Positions 9,942 through 18,945 of a DNA stretch of 64,000 nucleotides are shown one piece after another. The notes under the pieces are model-generated. The model searched no databases. It was not told where the DNA came from and saw nothing but the letters and a program-made list of their open reading frames with translations. Origin of the DNA: Zygnema cylindricum (taxonomy: Eukaryota > Streptophyta > Zygnematophyceae > Zygnematales > Zygnemataceae); contig JBBHKE010000240.1 of the NCBI GenBank assembly GCA_037447655.1, positions 62,001 to 126,000 of the forward strand, read 5' to 3'. The translations under genes were made by a program, and so were the position numbers. Each line of letters begins with the position of its first letter. Position 1 is the first letter of the stretch.

Positions 9942-11640
9942 TTAGCTAGGAGGAGAAGGAAGAGGAAGCCCAAAGGAGAGGCGATGTTGCTCAAAGTGAG
10001 GGCGATGAAGAGCCTTGGTGAGATAATCGGCCACCTGGTCGGCGGATTTGACATAAAGAAACTGGAGAGTGCCATCTTCGACCCGCTCCCGAGAGTAATG
10101 ATACTGAATGTCGATGTGCTTTGTCTGCTTGTGGTGAACAGGATTGCGGATCAAAGCAAGAGCTCCCTGGGAATCGAAAAAGATAGAAGTAGGGGCTGAA
10201 GGGGGAAATCCAAGATTGGAAAGTAGAGTCCGAAGCCAGACTGCTTCTTTGGCGACGTGACAAGCAGCCATATATTCCGCCTCAATGCTGGAGCATGCAG
10301 TGGTAGGTTGTTTTCTACATGACCAAGAGATAAGACCATTGCCCAAAAAGAAGCACGAGCCAGTGGTGGAACGGCGGGAAAGCTCATCTTGTGCCCAATC
10401 TGAATCAACAAAACCTGTAAGAGTACTAAAGCCAGAGGAAGAATATGTAAGACAACGAGTTTTAGTGCCTTGTAGATAACGAAAGATGGAACGGCGGGAA
10501 AGCTCATCTTGTGCCCAATCTGAATCAACAAAACATGTAAGAGTACTAAAGCAAAATGAAGAATATGTAAGACAACGAGTTTTAGTGCCTTGTAGATAAC
10601 GAAAGACACGTTTGGCTGCGACAAGATGATCAAGAGAAAGACGTTGAAAGAATTGACTGAGTTTAGTGACAGTTGTGGCAATGTCAGGACGGGTGGCCTG
10701 CATGGCGTACATAAGGGGCCACGACCATTGAGCGGTAAGTGGCATGGAGGGAGGGGGGGAGAAGGGAGTCAGTGGAAGGGAGGAGAGGGGCATTGGCATC
10801 TAAAGGAGTGGAAAGGGAGGAGCACTTTGCCATGCCAAAGCGTTCTAAAAGATTAGAGATAAAGGTCTCCAGAGAGAGAGAGAGAGAGGGTGCGAGCAAA
10901 GCGATTACGAGAAACTTGAATGCCCAAATAATAAGTGAGCCCACCTAGATCAGCCATGTCAAAATGGGTCTGAAGGAGAGATTTTACAGTGGAGATTTCA
11001 AAAAGGGAAGGACCAACAAGAAGGAGATCATCGACAAAGATGGTAACAATGATCAAGGAGGTGCCAGAGCCACGAGAGTAAATGCTAAAATCGGCATCAA
11101 TTCGGGTAAATCCTTATTTCCGCATAATGGCATCTATGGCATGGTTCCATACACGTGGGGATTGCCTTTAATCCATATATTGTTTTAATGAGATGGCAAA
11201 CCAGATGTTCAGATCCAGGGGAAATAAAGCCGTCAGGCTGATGCATGTAAATGTCCCCAGACAAGATCCCATTTGAGAAGGCATTTTTAGCATCCATTTG
11301 ATGAACATGGAAATCATGTTCAGCAGCTAAAGCAAGTAAAGTGCGGATAGATGTCAACCGGGCAACAGGAGCAAAGGTTTCACAGAAATCTATACCTTCA
11401 ATTTGGGAAAAGCCCTTCGCCACCAAGCGAGCTTTGTATTTGTTCACGGATCCATCCGCTTTTTGTTTTACACGAAAGACCCATTTCAAACCGATTGCCT
11501 TTCTTCCAGGGGGAAGGGGAACAAGATTCCATATTTTGTTGGAAAGTAAGGCATTGAATTCAGCATCAACGGCGATTTTTCAAAGGGAGGCATCAGGTCG
11601 TTTTAGGGCAGCTTTGAGAGAGAGAGGGGCTGAAATAAGA
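9942..11640 (-). pseudogene. pol: RT and RNase H of element B (broken)
   Basis: Copia RT is read on the minus strand in pieces. 11489-11097 has MKWVFRVKQKADGSVNKYKAR (given in part), LVAKGFSQ, ETFAPVARLTSIR and HQMDAKNAFSNG. 11056-10853 has the catalytic FVDDLLLVG and YYLGIQV. 10799-9942 has ATRPDIA, YLQGTK, DSDWAQDELSRRSTTG, SSIEAEYMAA, KHIDIQYH and ADYLTKAL, the RNase H part. Several frame changes separate these. The RNase H part contains a 40-codon in-frame duplication. The gene is dead but clearly Ty1/copia, because RT follows integrase. Confidence 0.88.
10371..10610 (-). repeat. 120-bp tandem duplication in element B RNase H
   Basis: Two copies start ACGGCGGGAAAGCTCATCTT at 10371 and 10491. 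They differ at a few bases. The period of 120 bp (40 codons) keeps the frame and duplicates the segment from FRYLQGTK to ELSRRS. It spans the first catalytic region of RNase H, so activity would probably be lost. Confidence 0.9.
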
Positions 11641-12615
11641 TAAGTAGAGTCCCCGACCGAGTAAGCGTAAGCTAGAGAGGCATGGCCTATGGAAGTAATA
11701 AGCCGAGAGGGGGGAACTCTAGAGCGTGGAAGATTTCAGCGAGGTAAAAGAGAGGGGTCAAGAAGAGAGGAAGGCTCAAGCTTGGGGAGTGAAGGCTGAA
11801 GAGGAGCAAAAAGCCTAGGAAAAGGTGAGTGGGAAAAAATTGTGGGAGAAAGATTGTCAAAAAGAGGATCTTGGGAAAGAGGGGGAGAGGAGGAATTATC
11901 TTCAAAATTTGTGACAGGATGAAGAGGAAGGGCAGCTGAGTGGTTGGCACGAGTGATGGGAGCAGCTGGGAAAACAAGGGGGGTAGGAGAAGATGGAGGA
12001 GGAGGGGGACTTGTAGATGATGAGGGGAAAAATATGGGAGGATTAAGAGGAGAGGGGTGGGAAGGTGTAAGGTAGGTGAATTCAGATGGCTGAAGAGATT
12101 GAAGGGGAAGGTTTAGGGGAAGAGGGTCATAGAGGATGAGGGAAAGAAAGTCAGATAATGGGGGAAGAGGGGAAGGGAAGGGCATACGAGACAAGGTTTA
12201 GAGAAGTGGCGTTTCGTTGAAAGTTACTTTTTTGGTGGTGACGAAGCGATGCTAAGAAGGACTCCAGATGCAGTACGCTTTGGAATTTGGAACGTACCTA
12301 ACGAAAATGCCACAAAATGCGCGAGCGCCCAAATTTCTATCTGATTGGAGGAGGTCTTTATACCACGCTTCACAACCAAAGATTTTAAGGTGGCGTATAT
12401 CTGGTTTGAGAGATGGGCATGCTTCCATTTGAGTAGAATTTGGTTAAGCGTTAGTGGGACAAAGATTGCTTAAATAATTTGCGAAAATGACAGTCTCTGC
12501 TCAAAATACATAAGGAAAATTTGCAAAGTACAGCATGGATCGTGACATGTCTTGTAATGTTCAATTGTACCTTTCTGCAATGTCGTTTTGTTGTGGCGTC
12601 CGAGGCGCCGTTAAA
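11641..12615 (-). pseudogene. Integrase C-terminus and proline-rich linker of element B
   Basis: Between integrase and RT the minus strand encodes a Pro/Ser/Leu-rich stretch (for example FPSPLPPLSDFLSL and SSTSPPPPPSSPTP near 12194-11736), the usual low-complexity linker of copia polyproteins. The plus strand is correspondingly G/A-rich. No other domain is visible. Confidence 0.6.
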
Positions 12616-12620
12616 TGACG

Positions 12621-13365
12621 TTAGATTCCATGTTGCATGAGAAATTCAAAAAACTGGTTGGACAAAAATTCGCCACCGCTGTCACTGCGCAAGACCTTGA
12701 TTCGTTTGTTGTGAAAATTTTCTACCAACGCCTTAAATTCTTGAAATCGGGCAAAAGCGTCAAATTTATGACAGATTGGATACACGTGTGAAAAATGAGT
12801 GGCGTGGTCAATAAAAGTGACAAAATAAAGGGATCCACTATAGCTACAAGTGCGCATGGGACCACAGATGTCTATGTATACAAGTGCAAGTGGTTCAGTG
12901 ATAGTGCTACTGGGAAGTGAGTGACGCGGCATTTTTCCTTCCACGCAACCGTGACAAAAGTCCAAAATTTTTAGAGAATGAATTTAGTCCAGTTACAAGA
13001 TTTGGTAAAGTACGCAAACTTTTGTTATTTAAATGACCATATTTTAAATACCAAAGTGGAAAACTTTCGACGCTAGCACTTAAAGCAAAAAAAATTGGCG
13101 TACTATAGGATTGTAGGACGTACATAAAATCTCGTGCTACGCCAAAACCTATAGTATTATTGTCTTTTCTATCAAAAAGCGTTACTCTATCATTATTAAA
13201 TTCAGTTTTTAAGCCATCAGAAGTGGCGACTTTGACAGAAAATAAATTCCTAGCTAGACCAAGAACAAAGAGTACGTTCTGAATGTGAATAGACACATTA
13301 GGGACGTTGACGTCGCCAGAATGAGTAGCCAACAGAATGCGGTCGTCTCCTAAACGAATCTGCAT
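12621..13365 (-). pseudogene. pol: Pre-integrase finger and integrase core of element B (broken)
   Basis: 13365-12907 encodes the Gag-pre-integrase region (VPNVSIHIQNVLFVLGLARNL in part, then LWYLKYGHLNNKSL). The first finger residue reads W-Y where copia has W-H, so one zinc ligand is lost. After a frame change, 12965-12621 continues with FCHGCVEGKMPRHSLP (the two finger cysteines), YIDICGPM (first catalytic Asp) and LRSDSGGEFLSNQFFEFL (second catalytic Asp). The third acidic residue lies beyond the break. Confidence 0.85.
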
Positions 13366-13419
13366 AGGAGATGATAGAGGAGAAAGGTGAGTGAACTAAT
13401 CAGATCGCGGTACCACTAT

Positions 13420-14562
13420 CTATAAGCCAATCGTCAAGGGTTTGAGATAAAAAAGCATACCCTTGTGGAAATTGAGTATCCGGAGTGACAGAATTTGGGA
13501 TATGATGGGCAACATTGCCATATCCAAATTATGGTGAGGGAGGGAGGACAAAAGGGGAAGCTACTCGAGTGGGATAATTAGAGGGAAAATGTGGGGAGAA
13601 AGCATTCGACCAAGGGAGGTTAACAGGGTTTGAAGAGACATAGTGCGCTGTGACGTTAGAAGGTTGTGGAAGGGATAGAGAAGGGGAATAATGGTGAGGA
13701 TAAGGAAAATTTAGAGGGAAAAAAATGTGTGGAGGGAGTGAGGGGGTGGGAAGAACTGGTGGGTTGGCATGGGCAGTGTTGGCATTCCCTCCAGTTTTGG
13801 GGGATTGGAAGCCTCGGCTGCTTTCCGCCTCGCCAATTTTTGATAGTCTTCAACAAAATGTCTTTTTGCTTTGCATTAAACGCAAAACAAACGCTGCACC
13901 CCCCCAGAGTTAGTCTTCTGATTTTCAACAATAAAGGCATTTGCATGATAGAGATTTCGAGCGAAAAAAAGAGAAGTTTTGTCTCTTCATGCAAAAGTTT
14001 GCTACAAAGGGAGTGAAAGGGAATGGATTGGTCTAGAGTGTCAAACGAGGAAATGAAAAGGGAAAAGGTTTCAGGGAGTCCTCCCAAAAAGGTTGAAGAG
14101 AGGTCCTCGTCGGAAAGATGCACGCCTATCATGATGCATTTTCCGACCGACAATTCGATTCTGCTAATCCAATCCTGTATAGATTGCGACGGCTTTTTCA
14201 TGGAGTTAAAAAACGCTCGTTTTTGAATTCAGGGAACGGCCCATCCTGTTTGAATGTAAGCTGCTTGAAGACGACTCCAAGCCTCGGCGGAAGAGGAGGC
14301 GCCGCGAATAAGACGAGTGCGCTCGATAGTAAGTGACATCACTAGACGAGCGTGCGCATCCTCATCCTTTTGTTTCCATGTAGCTATTCTCAACTCTTTT
14401 GTAGTTTTTCTGCTGGTGTATCAGTAGAGGAAAGGATAGGAGGTTTTGAGATTCCTATAAAATGGTCCCAAATCTTCTCTTGCTTGAAAAAATGCATGGA
14501 TGAAAATGACCAATCATAGAAGTTTTGGCCATCACACTTCTAGATGCTATTAGAAGTGGCAT
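13420..14562 (-). pseudogene. gag: Gag and protease start of element B (broken)
   Basis: Reading from the primer site toward lower coordinates, a copia Gag (UBN2-type) can be followed in mixed frames: KIWDHFIG, SSAEAWSRLQAAYI, MKKPSQSIQDWISRI, LGGLPETF. The zinc knuckle near 13850 is degraded; its first cysteine pair reads through as C-V or C-K in the available frames. The protease start WLIDSGT is visible near 13425. The chain of stops and shifts makes this nonfunctional. Confidence 0.75.
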
Positions 14563-14566
14563 GGCT

Positions 14567-14578
14567 AGGCCCATAACC
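14567..14578 (-). promoter_or_regulatory. Primer-binding site of element B (half-tRNA type)
   Basis: On the minus strand GGTTATGGGCCT follows the LTR end directly. This is not the complement of a tRNA 3' end. It matches the complement of the initiator tRNA-Met anticodon loop and upper stem, the site used by Drosophila copia, which is primed by a cleaved tRNA half. Confidence 0.75.
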
Positions 14579-14743
14579 TGTAAGAGGTGGATTGGCGGAA
14601 GCCATGAAATTGTACACAAGAGAAAGATCAATACATTGGAGAGAGGAATTGATTTGTATATGGGATGAATTTATTAAGTGAGAAGAGTCACTTGTATACA
14701 AAATAAACAATTGCTAATTACTATGGAGTCTAAGCGCTCTACG
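14579..14743 (-). repeat. 5' LTR of element B, internal-side part
   Basis: This segment matches 9443-9607 and is cut off at the target site CTACG (14739-14743), where element C begins. Confidence 0.92.
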
Positions 14744-14793
14744 TGTTGAAATTTATAGATTTCTAGAGTATTTTCTAGGTTTAAATATGTCTT

Positions 14794-14800
14794 TATAAAA
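14794..14800 (+). promoter_or_regulatory. TATA box in element C LTR
   Basis: TATAAAA occurs in a C/T/A-rich context followed by a purine run. Its position would place transcription start near 14825. It is repeated in the 3' LTR. A second AT box (TATATATT near 15060) is an alternative that would make U3 about 300 bases. Confidence 0.55.
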
Positions 14801-14920
14801 AGGAAAGAAAAAGGACGGGCAGCCTGCCTCCACCTCCGCTCTCTAACTCCCATACTTGTTGTAGTCACTGAAGGTAAGAGAGAGAGGTTGATCCATGGCT
14901 GCCTTAGTTCAACAGACAGC

Positions 14921-15009
14921 TATTTTTAGTAGGTTACTAAAAATATACTTGACGGACCAGAGGTTTGATCCCGGTACCTGCGGTTCGTCAAGTTGACCGG
15001 TAGCGGTCA
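14921..15009 (+). other. Cluster of three hairpins in the element C LTR
   Basis: Stem 1: TATTTTTAGTA (14921-14931) pairs perfectly with TACTAAAAATA (14935-14945), with a 3-base loop. Stem 2: CTTGACGGACC (14948-14958) pairs with GGTTCGTCAAG (14982-14992), with one G-T pair; its loop holds a tRNA B-box-like GGTTTGATCCC. Stem 3: TGACCG (14994-14999) pairs with CGGTCA (15004-15009). The three are nearly contiguous. The same cluster occurs in the 3' LTR with one change in stem 1. If transcription begins near 14825 they lie in the RNA leader. Confidence 0.6.
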
Positions 15010-15762
15010 GCTTTATCCTAATAGACTAGGACCAATGCTAAGTACTATGGTATGTGATAGATATATATTTAGTTTGCGTGACTAAAATTCATTTAACTAG
15101 AACTTTATACGGCGTACATAGATTCAGTTTTATAAAGTACGTCGTACGACGCTAATTCGAAACGGATACCACGCATTTTATTTCGACATCGGAACAAATA
15201 TCACGCAAGCATTTATTACGGCTAAGATTGCGTTTGGCACAAAATCCAACGGCGCACATCATCGCCGAAATCCCGGAGTGGTCATTTTGGGCGTTTTGTG
15301 ACGTGGCATGACCTGGAGCCACGTGGAGAGATGACATTCGGTCATAGGAATTCCGAGGAATGTACGGACGAGTGAAAAGCGGACACGCGTCCACTTAATA
15401 GCCTTGTCGTACATAGGCCGTACAAAAGGTACATCGGCAGTAGTACTTTTGTGTACGATACAGTAATCTGATTGGTCCGTACTTCAGTAGATAGGAGTTA
15501 TTAGAGAGAATCAGGACTTAGAAAATTTAGGTAGGTAGTCATCTCTCCCTTTGAGAGTTTGTACAAATTGGCATTTTTACTGCCTCATAACTTATCGCCT
15601 GGTTGGCCGTTTTCAGTGATTCTTTTTGCTACGGACTCAGGGGAGTCCAGGCTACACAGGGGTGCAGTCAAATTGTCAGTTTGCCTTCTGAGGCAGAAGT
15701 GGTTGTGGCTTAAAGTGGGTTAGTTAAATACTATCTAGAGGCTTCCTGTATTCTGTAGTCCA

Positions 15763-17820
15763 ATGGAGGACACAGAATTGCAGGTTATGGGCCCACCCTC
15801 TAGGGTGCCCACCTTCAATGGATCTGGGTTCATCTATTGGGAAGCCATGATGATGGGAGCTTTGTGTGAAAAACGATACTGGGGTATCGTGAGTGGACAA
15901 GTGAAACGTCCACCTTCGGGAACTCCACCAGGATTTGGGGGAGTAAGGTTTTTTTCTGCAACAACGGCTGCCTCAGCGGAGGAGGCAGATGATGGGGACA
16001 GCAGTGTGTCCGAAAAGGAGAAAGGGAAGGAGACACCCCTCACTCCTATTGCCACAGTATCGGGAACGGCGACCGTGAAGATCGTGGAGAACGATACTCA
16101 AATGTGGGAGGATGTAAACATGGCTGCAAAGAACTTCATTTTGAGGCACCTCACTCAAGGTTTGGCCACTCCTCATCTTCACATTTACAAGGCCAAGGAA
16201 TTGTGGGAAAGTTTGGTGGAGATTTATAGAGCTGGAACTATTCAGGAGCTCCAGTTGGCTGAGCAAAAACTATTGAGTTACACTTACAAAGGAGGAAAGA
16301 TGTTAGATTACTGTAATGATCTTTCTTGTTTGTATATGGAAATGGAAAGTGCCGGGTGGACAGGTACAATGAAAATGAAAGTGAACACCCTTATCATGAA
16401 ATTACCAGATGAGTTCGAAAACATAGTGTACCGAGTACAGGGAATGCCTGATAGTTCATGGAAATGGAACACAGTAGTCAGGATGATACTTGTGCAGGAA
16501 AACACAATGGAGATTAGGAGAGGAGGAAAGAGCATTCAAGCTCTAGCAGCAGGAGGGGACCGATGGGGGAAGGATCCGAAGAAACCTTATAGAGGGGAAA
16601 GAGATAATTCTGGGGGACAGAGGCCCCCAAAGGGTCTTTGTCATTATTGCAAAAAGTCGGGACACTTTATTGCAGATTGTGTCAAGTTGTCGGAGCTGAG
16701 GCTCCAAGAAAACCGTGGAGGGGGTTCTTCCGGAGGGAAGAAAAAGGCACTTGTGGTTACAAAAGTTTCAGGAGAAACCGAGGATGAGTCATCTGAGGAT
16801 GATGGGGAGCTTCTTCTTGACGAGAGTCTGAAGGAGAAGGAGATCCCTCGGAGGCAGAAGTGTGCCCTTGGAGCAATTCGGGAAGCTCCACAGGAAGGAT
16901 GGATCATCGACTCAGGTGCATCCATGCATATGTGTCGTGATAAAGAACTCTTCACTAAGCTACGAAAGATTCCTACTGTAGAGATAGAGTATGGGGATGG
17001 GAGAGTGGTTACTACAGATCTAGTGGGATCAATAGATCTGAAAGTCTTAGTGGAGGGTAAGACCTCTATACTTACATTCTCAGATGTACTTTACATTCCT
17101 CAGCTGAGTAAAAATCTTGTCTCTACGTCTGTGTTAGATGACAAAGAGTTTGATACCTTCACCAGAAACGGAGTCTTTACAGCTAAGTATGGGAATGAAG
17201 TTTACTTCACAGCAGATAAGGGTAGCCAAGGAATGTTTAGGCTTAACTTGAGTAATGAAAAGAAGAATGCTTACTATGTTGGTGTTCCTAAGGTGATGAT
17301 TTGGCATAAGCGGTTGGGGCATGTGCATTTTGATAAGTTAAGGGAAATGAAAAAGCTTGGGGTAGTAGATGGCATTCAGTTTGGGGATAATGAAATGATG
17401 GATGATTGTAGTGGTTGTGCTCAAGGTAAGGCTCACAGACTTCCCTTTCCCAAAGCCGCCACATATAGAGGTGAGAAAGTGTTAGATTTGGTCCACACAG
17501 ATATTTGGGGACCTGCAAAAGTACCTTCGGTTGGAGGAAAGAGGTTCATGATGACAATAACTGATGATTGGTCTAGATACTCTATAGTCTACTTTCTGAA
17601 AAATAAGTCTGAAACATCCACTTACTTCAAAGAATATAAAGCATGGAGTGAGAAATTGCATGAAACCCCTATTAAGAGGATAAGGAGTGATAATGGGGGG
17701 GAATATACCTCTAACCAGTTTGAGGAATATCTGAGAGATGAGGGAGTGCAACACCAGAAAACCGTACCATATAACCCGGAACAAAATGGGGTAGCTGAGA
17801 GTTTGAATAGAACACTATGA
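15763..17820 (+). CDS. gag-pol: Gag-protease-integrase part of the element C polyprotein
   Basis: This frame of 685 codons starts at ATG 15763 inside the LTR; the alternative ATG at 15787 lies in the primer site. The N-terminal 260 residues are a copia Gag domain (ELWESLVEIYRAGTIQELQL). A CCHC knuckle uses C293, C296, H301 and C306. The protease aspartate is D383 (IIDSGASMHM). The integrase finger uses H515, H519/H521 and the C-S-G-C pair near 548-551. The catalytic triad D580, D643, E679 has the normal D-x62-D-x35-E spacing. A TGA at 17818-17820 ends the frame six codons after the E (SLNRTL), where the same frame continues downstream. The proteins package RNA and integrate cDNA. Apart from the stop, the sequence looks intact. 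Confidence 0.93.
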   Translation: MEDTELQVMGPPSRVPTFNGSGFIYWEAMMMGALCEKRYWGIVSGQVKRPPSGTPPGFGGVRFFSATTAASAEEADDGDSSVSEKEKGKETPLTPIATVSGTATVKIVENDTQMWEDVNMAAKNFILRHLTQGLATPHLHIYKAKELWESLVEIYRAGTIQELQLAEQKLLSYTYKGGKMLDYCNDLSCLYMEMESAGWTGTMKMKVNTLIMKLPDEFENIVYRVQGMPDSSWKWNTVVRMILVQENTMEIRRGGKSIQALAAGGDRWGKDPKKPYRGERDNSGGQRPPKGLCHYCKKSGHFIADCVKLSELRLQENRGGGSSGGKKKALVVTKVSGETEDESSEDDGELLLDESLKEKEIPRRQKCALGAIREAPQEGWIIDSGASMHMCRDKELFTKLRKIPTVEIEYGDGRVVTTDLVGSIDLKVLVEGKTSILTFSDVLYIPQLSKNLVSTSVLDDKEFDTFTRNGVFTAKYGNEVYFTADKGSQGMFRLNLSNEKKNAYYVGVPKVMIWHKRLGHVHFDKLREMKKLGVVDGIQFGDNEMMDDCSGCAQGKAHRLPFPKAATYRGEKVLDLVHTDIWGPAKVPSVGGKRFMMTITDDWSRYSIVYFLKNKSETSTYFKEYKAWSEKLHETPIKRIRSDNGGEYTSNQFEEYLRDEGVQHQKTVPYNPEQNGVAESLNRTL
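15783..15797 (+). promoter_or_regulatory. Primer-binding site of element C (half-tRNA type)
   Basis: GGTTATGGGCCCACC directly follows the LTR. It is the complement of the initiator tRNA-Met anticodon arm (GGTGGGCCCATAACC, as I recall the plant form), not of a tRNA 3' end. In Drosophila copia the same match reflects priming by a tRNA 5' half. The site also encodes Gag residues 7-11 if translation starts at 15763. Confidence 0.8.
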
Positions 17821-18945
17821 GATAGTGCATGCAGTATGTTGGCAGACAAGAAAATAGGAAAGAGATTTTGGGCAGAGGCAATGAACTGTGCCAACTACAT
17901 TAAAAATAGAGTCCTTACCTCAGCTGTAAAGGGAGTGACACCTTATGAGAGATGGGTTGGAAGGAAACCAGATATCTCACACCTTAAAGTATTTGGTAGC
18001 CAAGTTTACAGTCTTGACACGGATAGGAAAAACTGGAAACTAGATGCTAAGGGAAAACCAAGATACTTTGTGGGATATGATGAGGATGTTAAGGGATATA
18101 GAGTCTATGACTTAGCAAAGAAAGATATCATTCTGGTCAAACACTTAGTTGTCATGGATGAAGGAAAGTCATTTGACCCCTTCAAATATACAAAGAAGAT
18201 AAGAATCAGATTTGAGTCCGAAAGTGAGGAGAACTCGGTCGTCCCCGAAAGGGACATGGGTGACACCATGATTACAGGTTCAGGGGAGATCGAAGATACA
18301 GGAGACTCACCAGAAACCTCACATACTCCCATGGACTTCGAGGAGATAGAAGAAGCGCGACAAGAACCGGTTTCCATGGACAGGGGAGCCGATGAGACAA
18401 TGAGAAGAAATCCAAGACTTCCATCCATTCCAGCTTCGGAGTTTGAGGGAGGAAGGAGGAGCAGCAAAAGGATACAGGAAAAACAAGCTGCTCATAAAGT
18501 AACTAAGCTATCTCACCCAGATGAGCCTCAGTCTTACTTAGAGGCAGTGAATAGTCCAGAGAAAGAAAGATGGATTAGAGCCATAAATGATGAGATGACT
18601 TCTATCATGGAAGCAAATACTTGGGAACTAGCGGATTGCCCTCCAGACAGAAAACCTATTGGATGTAAATGGGTATTTAAACTAAAACTGAACCCAGATA
18701 ATACAATTGAGAGGTATAAGGCTCGATTGGTAGCAAAGGGGTTCACCCAAAAAGAGGGGATTGACTATGAGGAGACCTTTGCTCCCGTTGTTCGATTCCC
18801 ATCGATAAGGATCCTCCTCAGTCTGGCCGCAGCGGAAGACATGGAAATACACCAGATGGACATTAAGACTGCTTTTCTTAATGGTGAGTTAGAGGAAGAA
18901 ATTTTTATGAGGCAACCCGAGGGGTTTGTGGAAGAAGGAGAATAA
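17821..18945 (+). CDS. pol: Integrase C-terminus and RT N-terminus of element C
   Basis: The frame continues directly from the Gag-integrase frame after one TGA. The first ATG is 17836. It contains the integrase C-terminal region (FWAEAMNCANYIKNRV, VFGSQVYSLDTDR, GKPRYFVGYDEDVKGYRVYD), an acidic linker (220-370), then copia RT: WELADCPPDRKPIGCKWVFK, YKARLVAKGFTQKEGIDYEE (partial quotes), FAPVVRFPSIRILLSLAA and HQMDIKTAFLNGELEEEIFM, with the first catalytic Asp in QMDIKTAF. It ends with TAA at 18943-18945 inside RT, just before the conserved SLYGLKQAPRQW block. Confidence 0.92.
   Translation, partial: DSACSMLADKKIGKRFWAEAMNCANYIKNRVLTSAVKGVTPYERWVGRKPDISHLKVFGSQVYSLDTDRKNWKLDAKGKPRYFVGYDEDVKGYRVYDLAKKDIILVKHLVVMDEGKSFDPFKYTKKIRIRFESESEENSVVPERDMGDTMITGSGEIEDTGDSPETSHTPMDFEEIEEARQEPVSMDRGADETMRRNPRLPSIPASEFEGGRRSSKRIQEKQAAHKVTKLSHPDEPQSYLEAVNSPEKERWIRAINDEMTSIMEANTWELADCPPDRKPIGCKWVFKLKLNPDNTIERYKARLVAKGFTQKEGIDYEETFAPVVRFPSIRILLSLAAAEDMEIHQMDIKTAFLNGELEEEIFMRQPEGFVEEGE

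Larger units (their letters stand above)
14744..15782 (+). repeat. 5' LTR of element C
   Basis: The LTR starts TGTTGAAATT and ends GAATTGCA. A strong TATAAAA box lies at 14794-14800, only 50 bases in, so U3 seems very short and R-U5 very long (over 900 bases). The first ATG of the gag frame (15763) lies inside the LTR, 20 bases from its end. Three adjacent hairpins lie at 14921-15009. Confidence 0.95.

Noticed and set aside
14896-14992. A tRNA gene or tRNA-derived SINE inside the element C LTR
   Set aside because: GGTTTGATCCC resembles a B box, but no A box at proper spacing, no acceptor stem and no cloverleaf can be drawn; the hairpin reading explains the sequence better.
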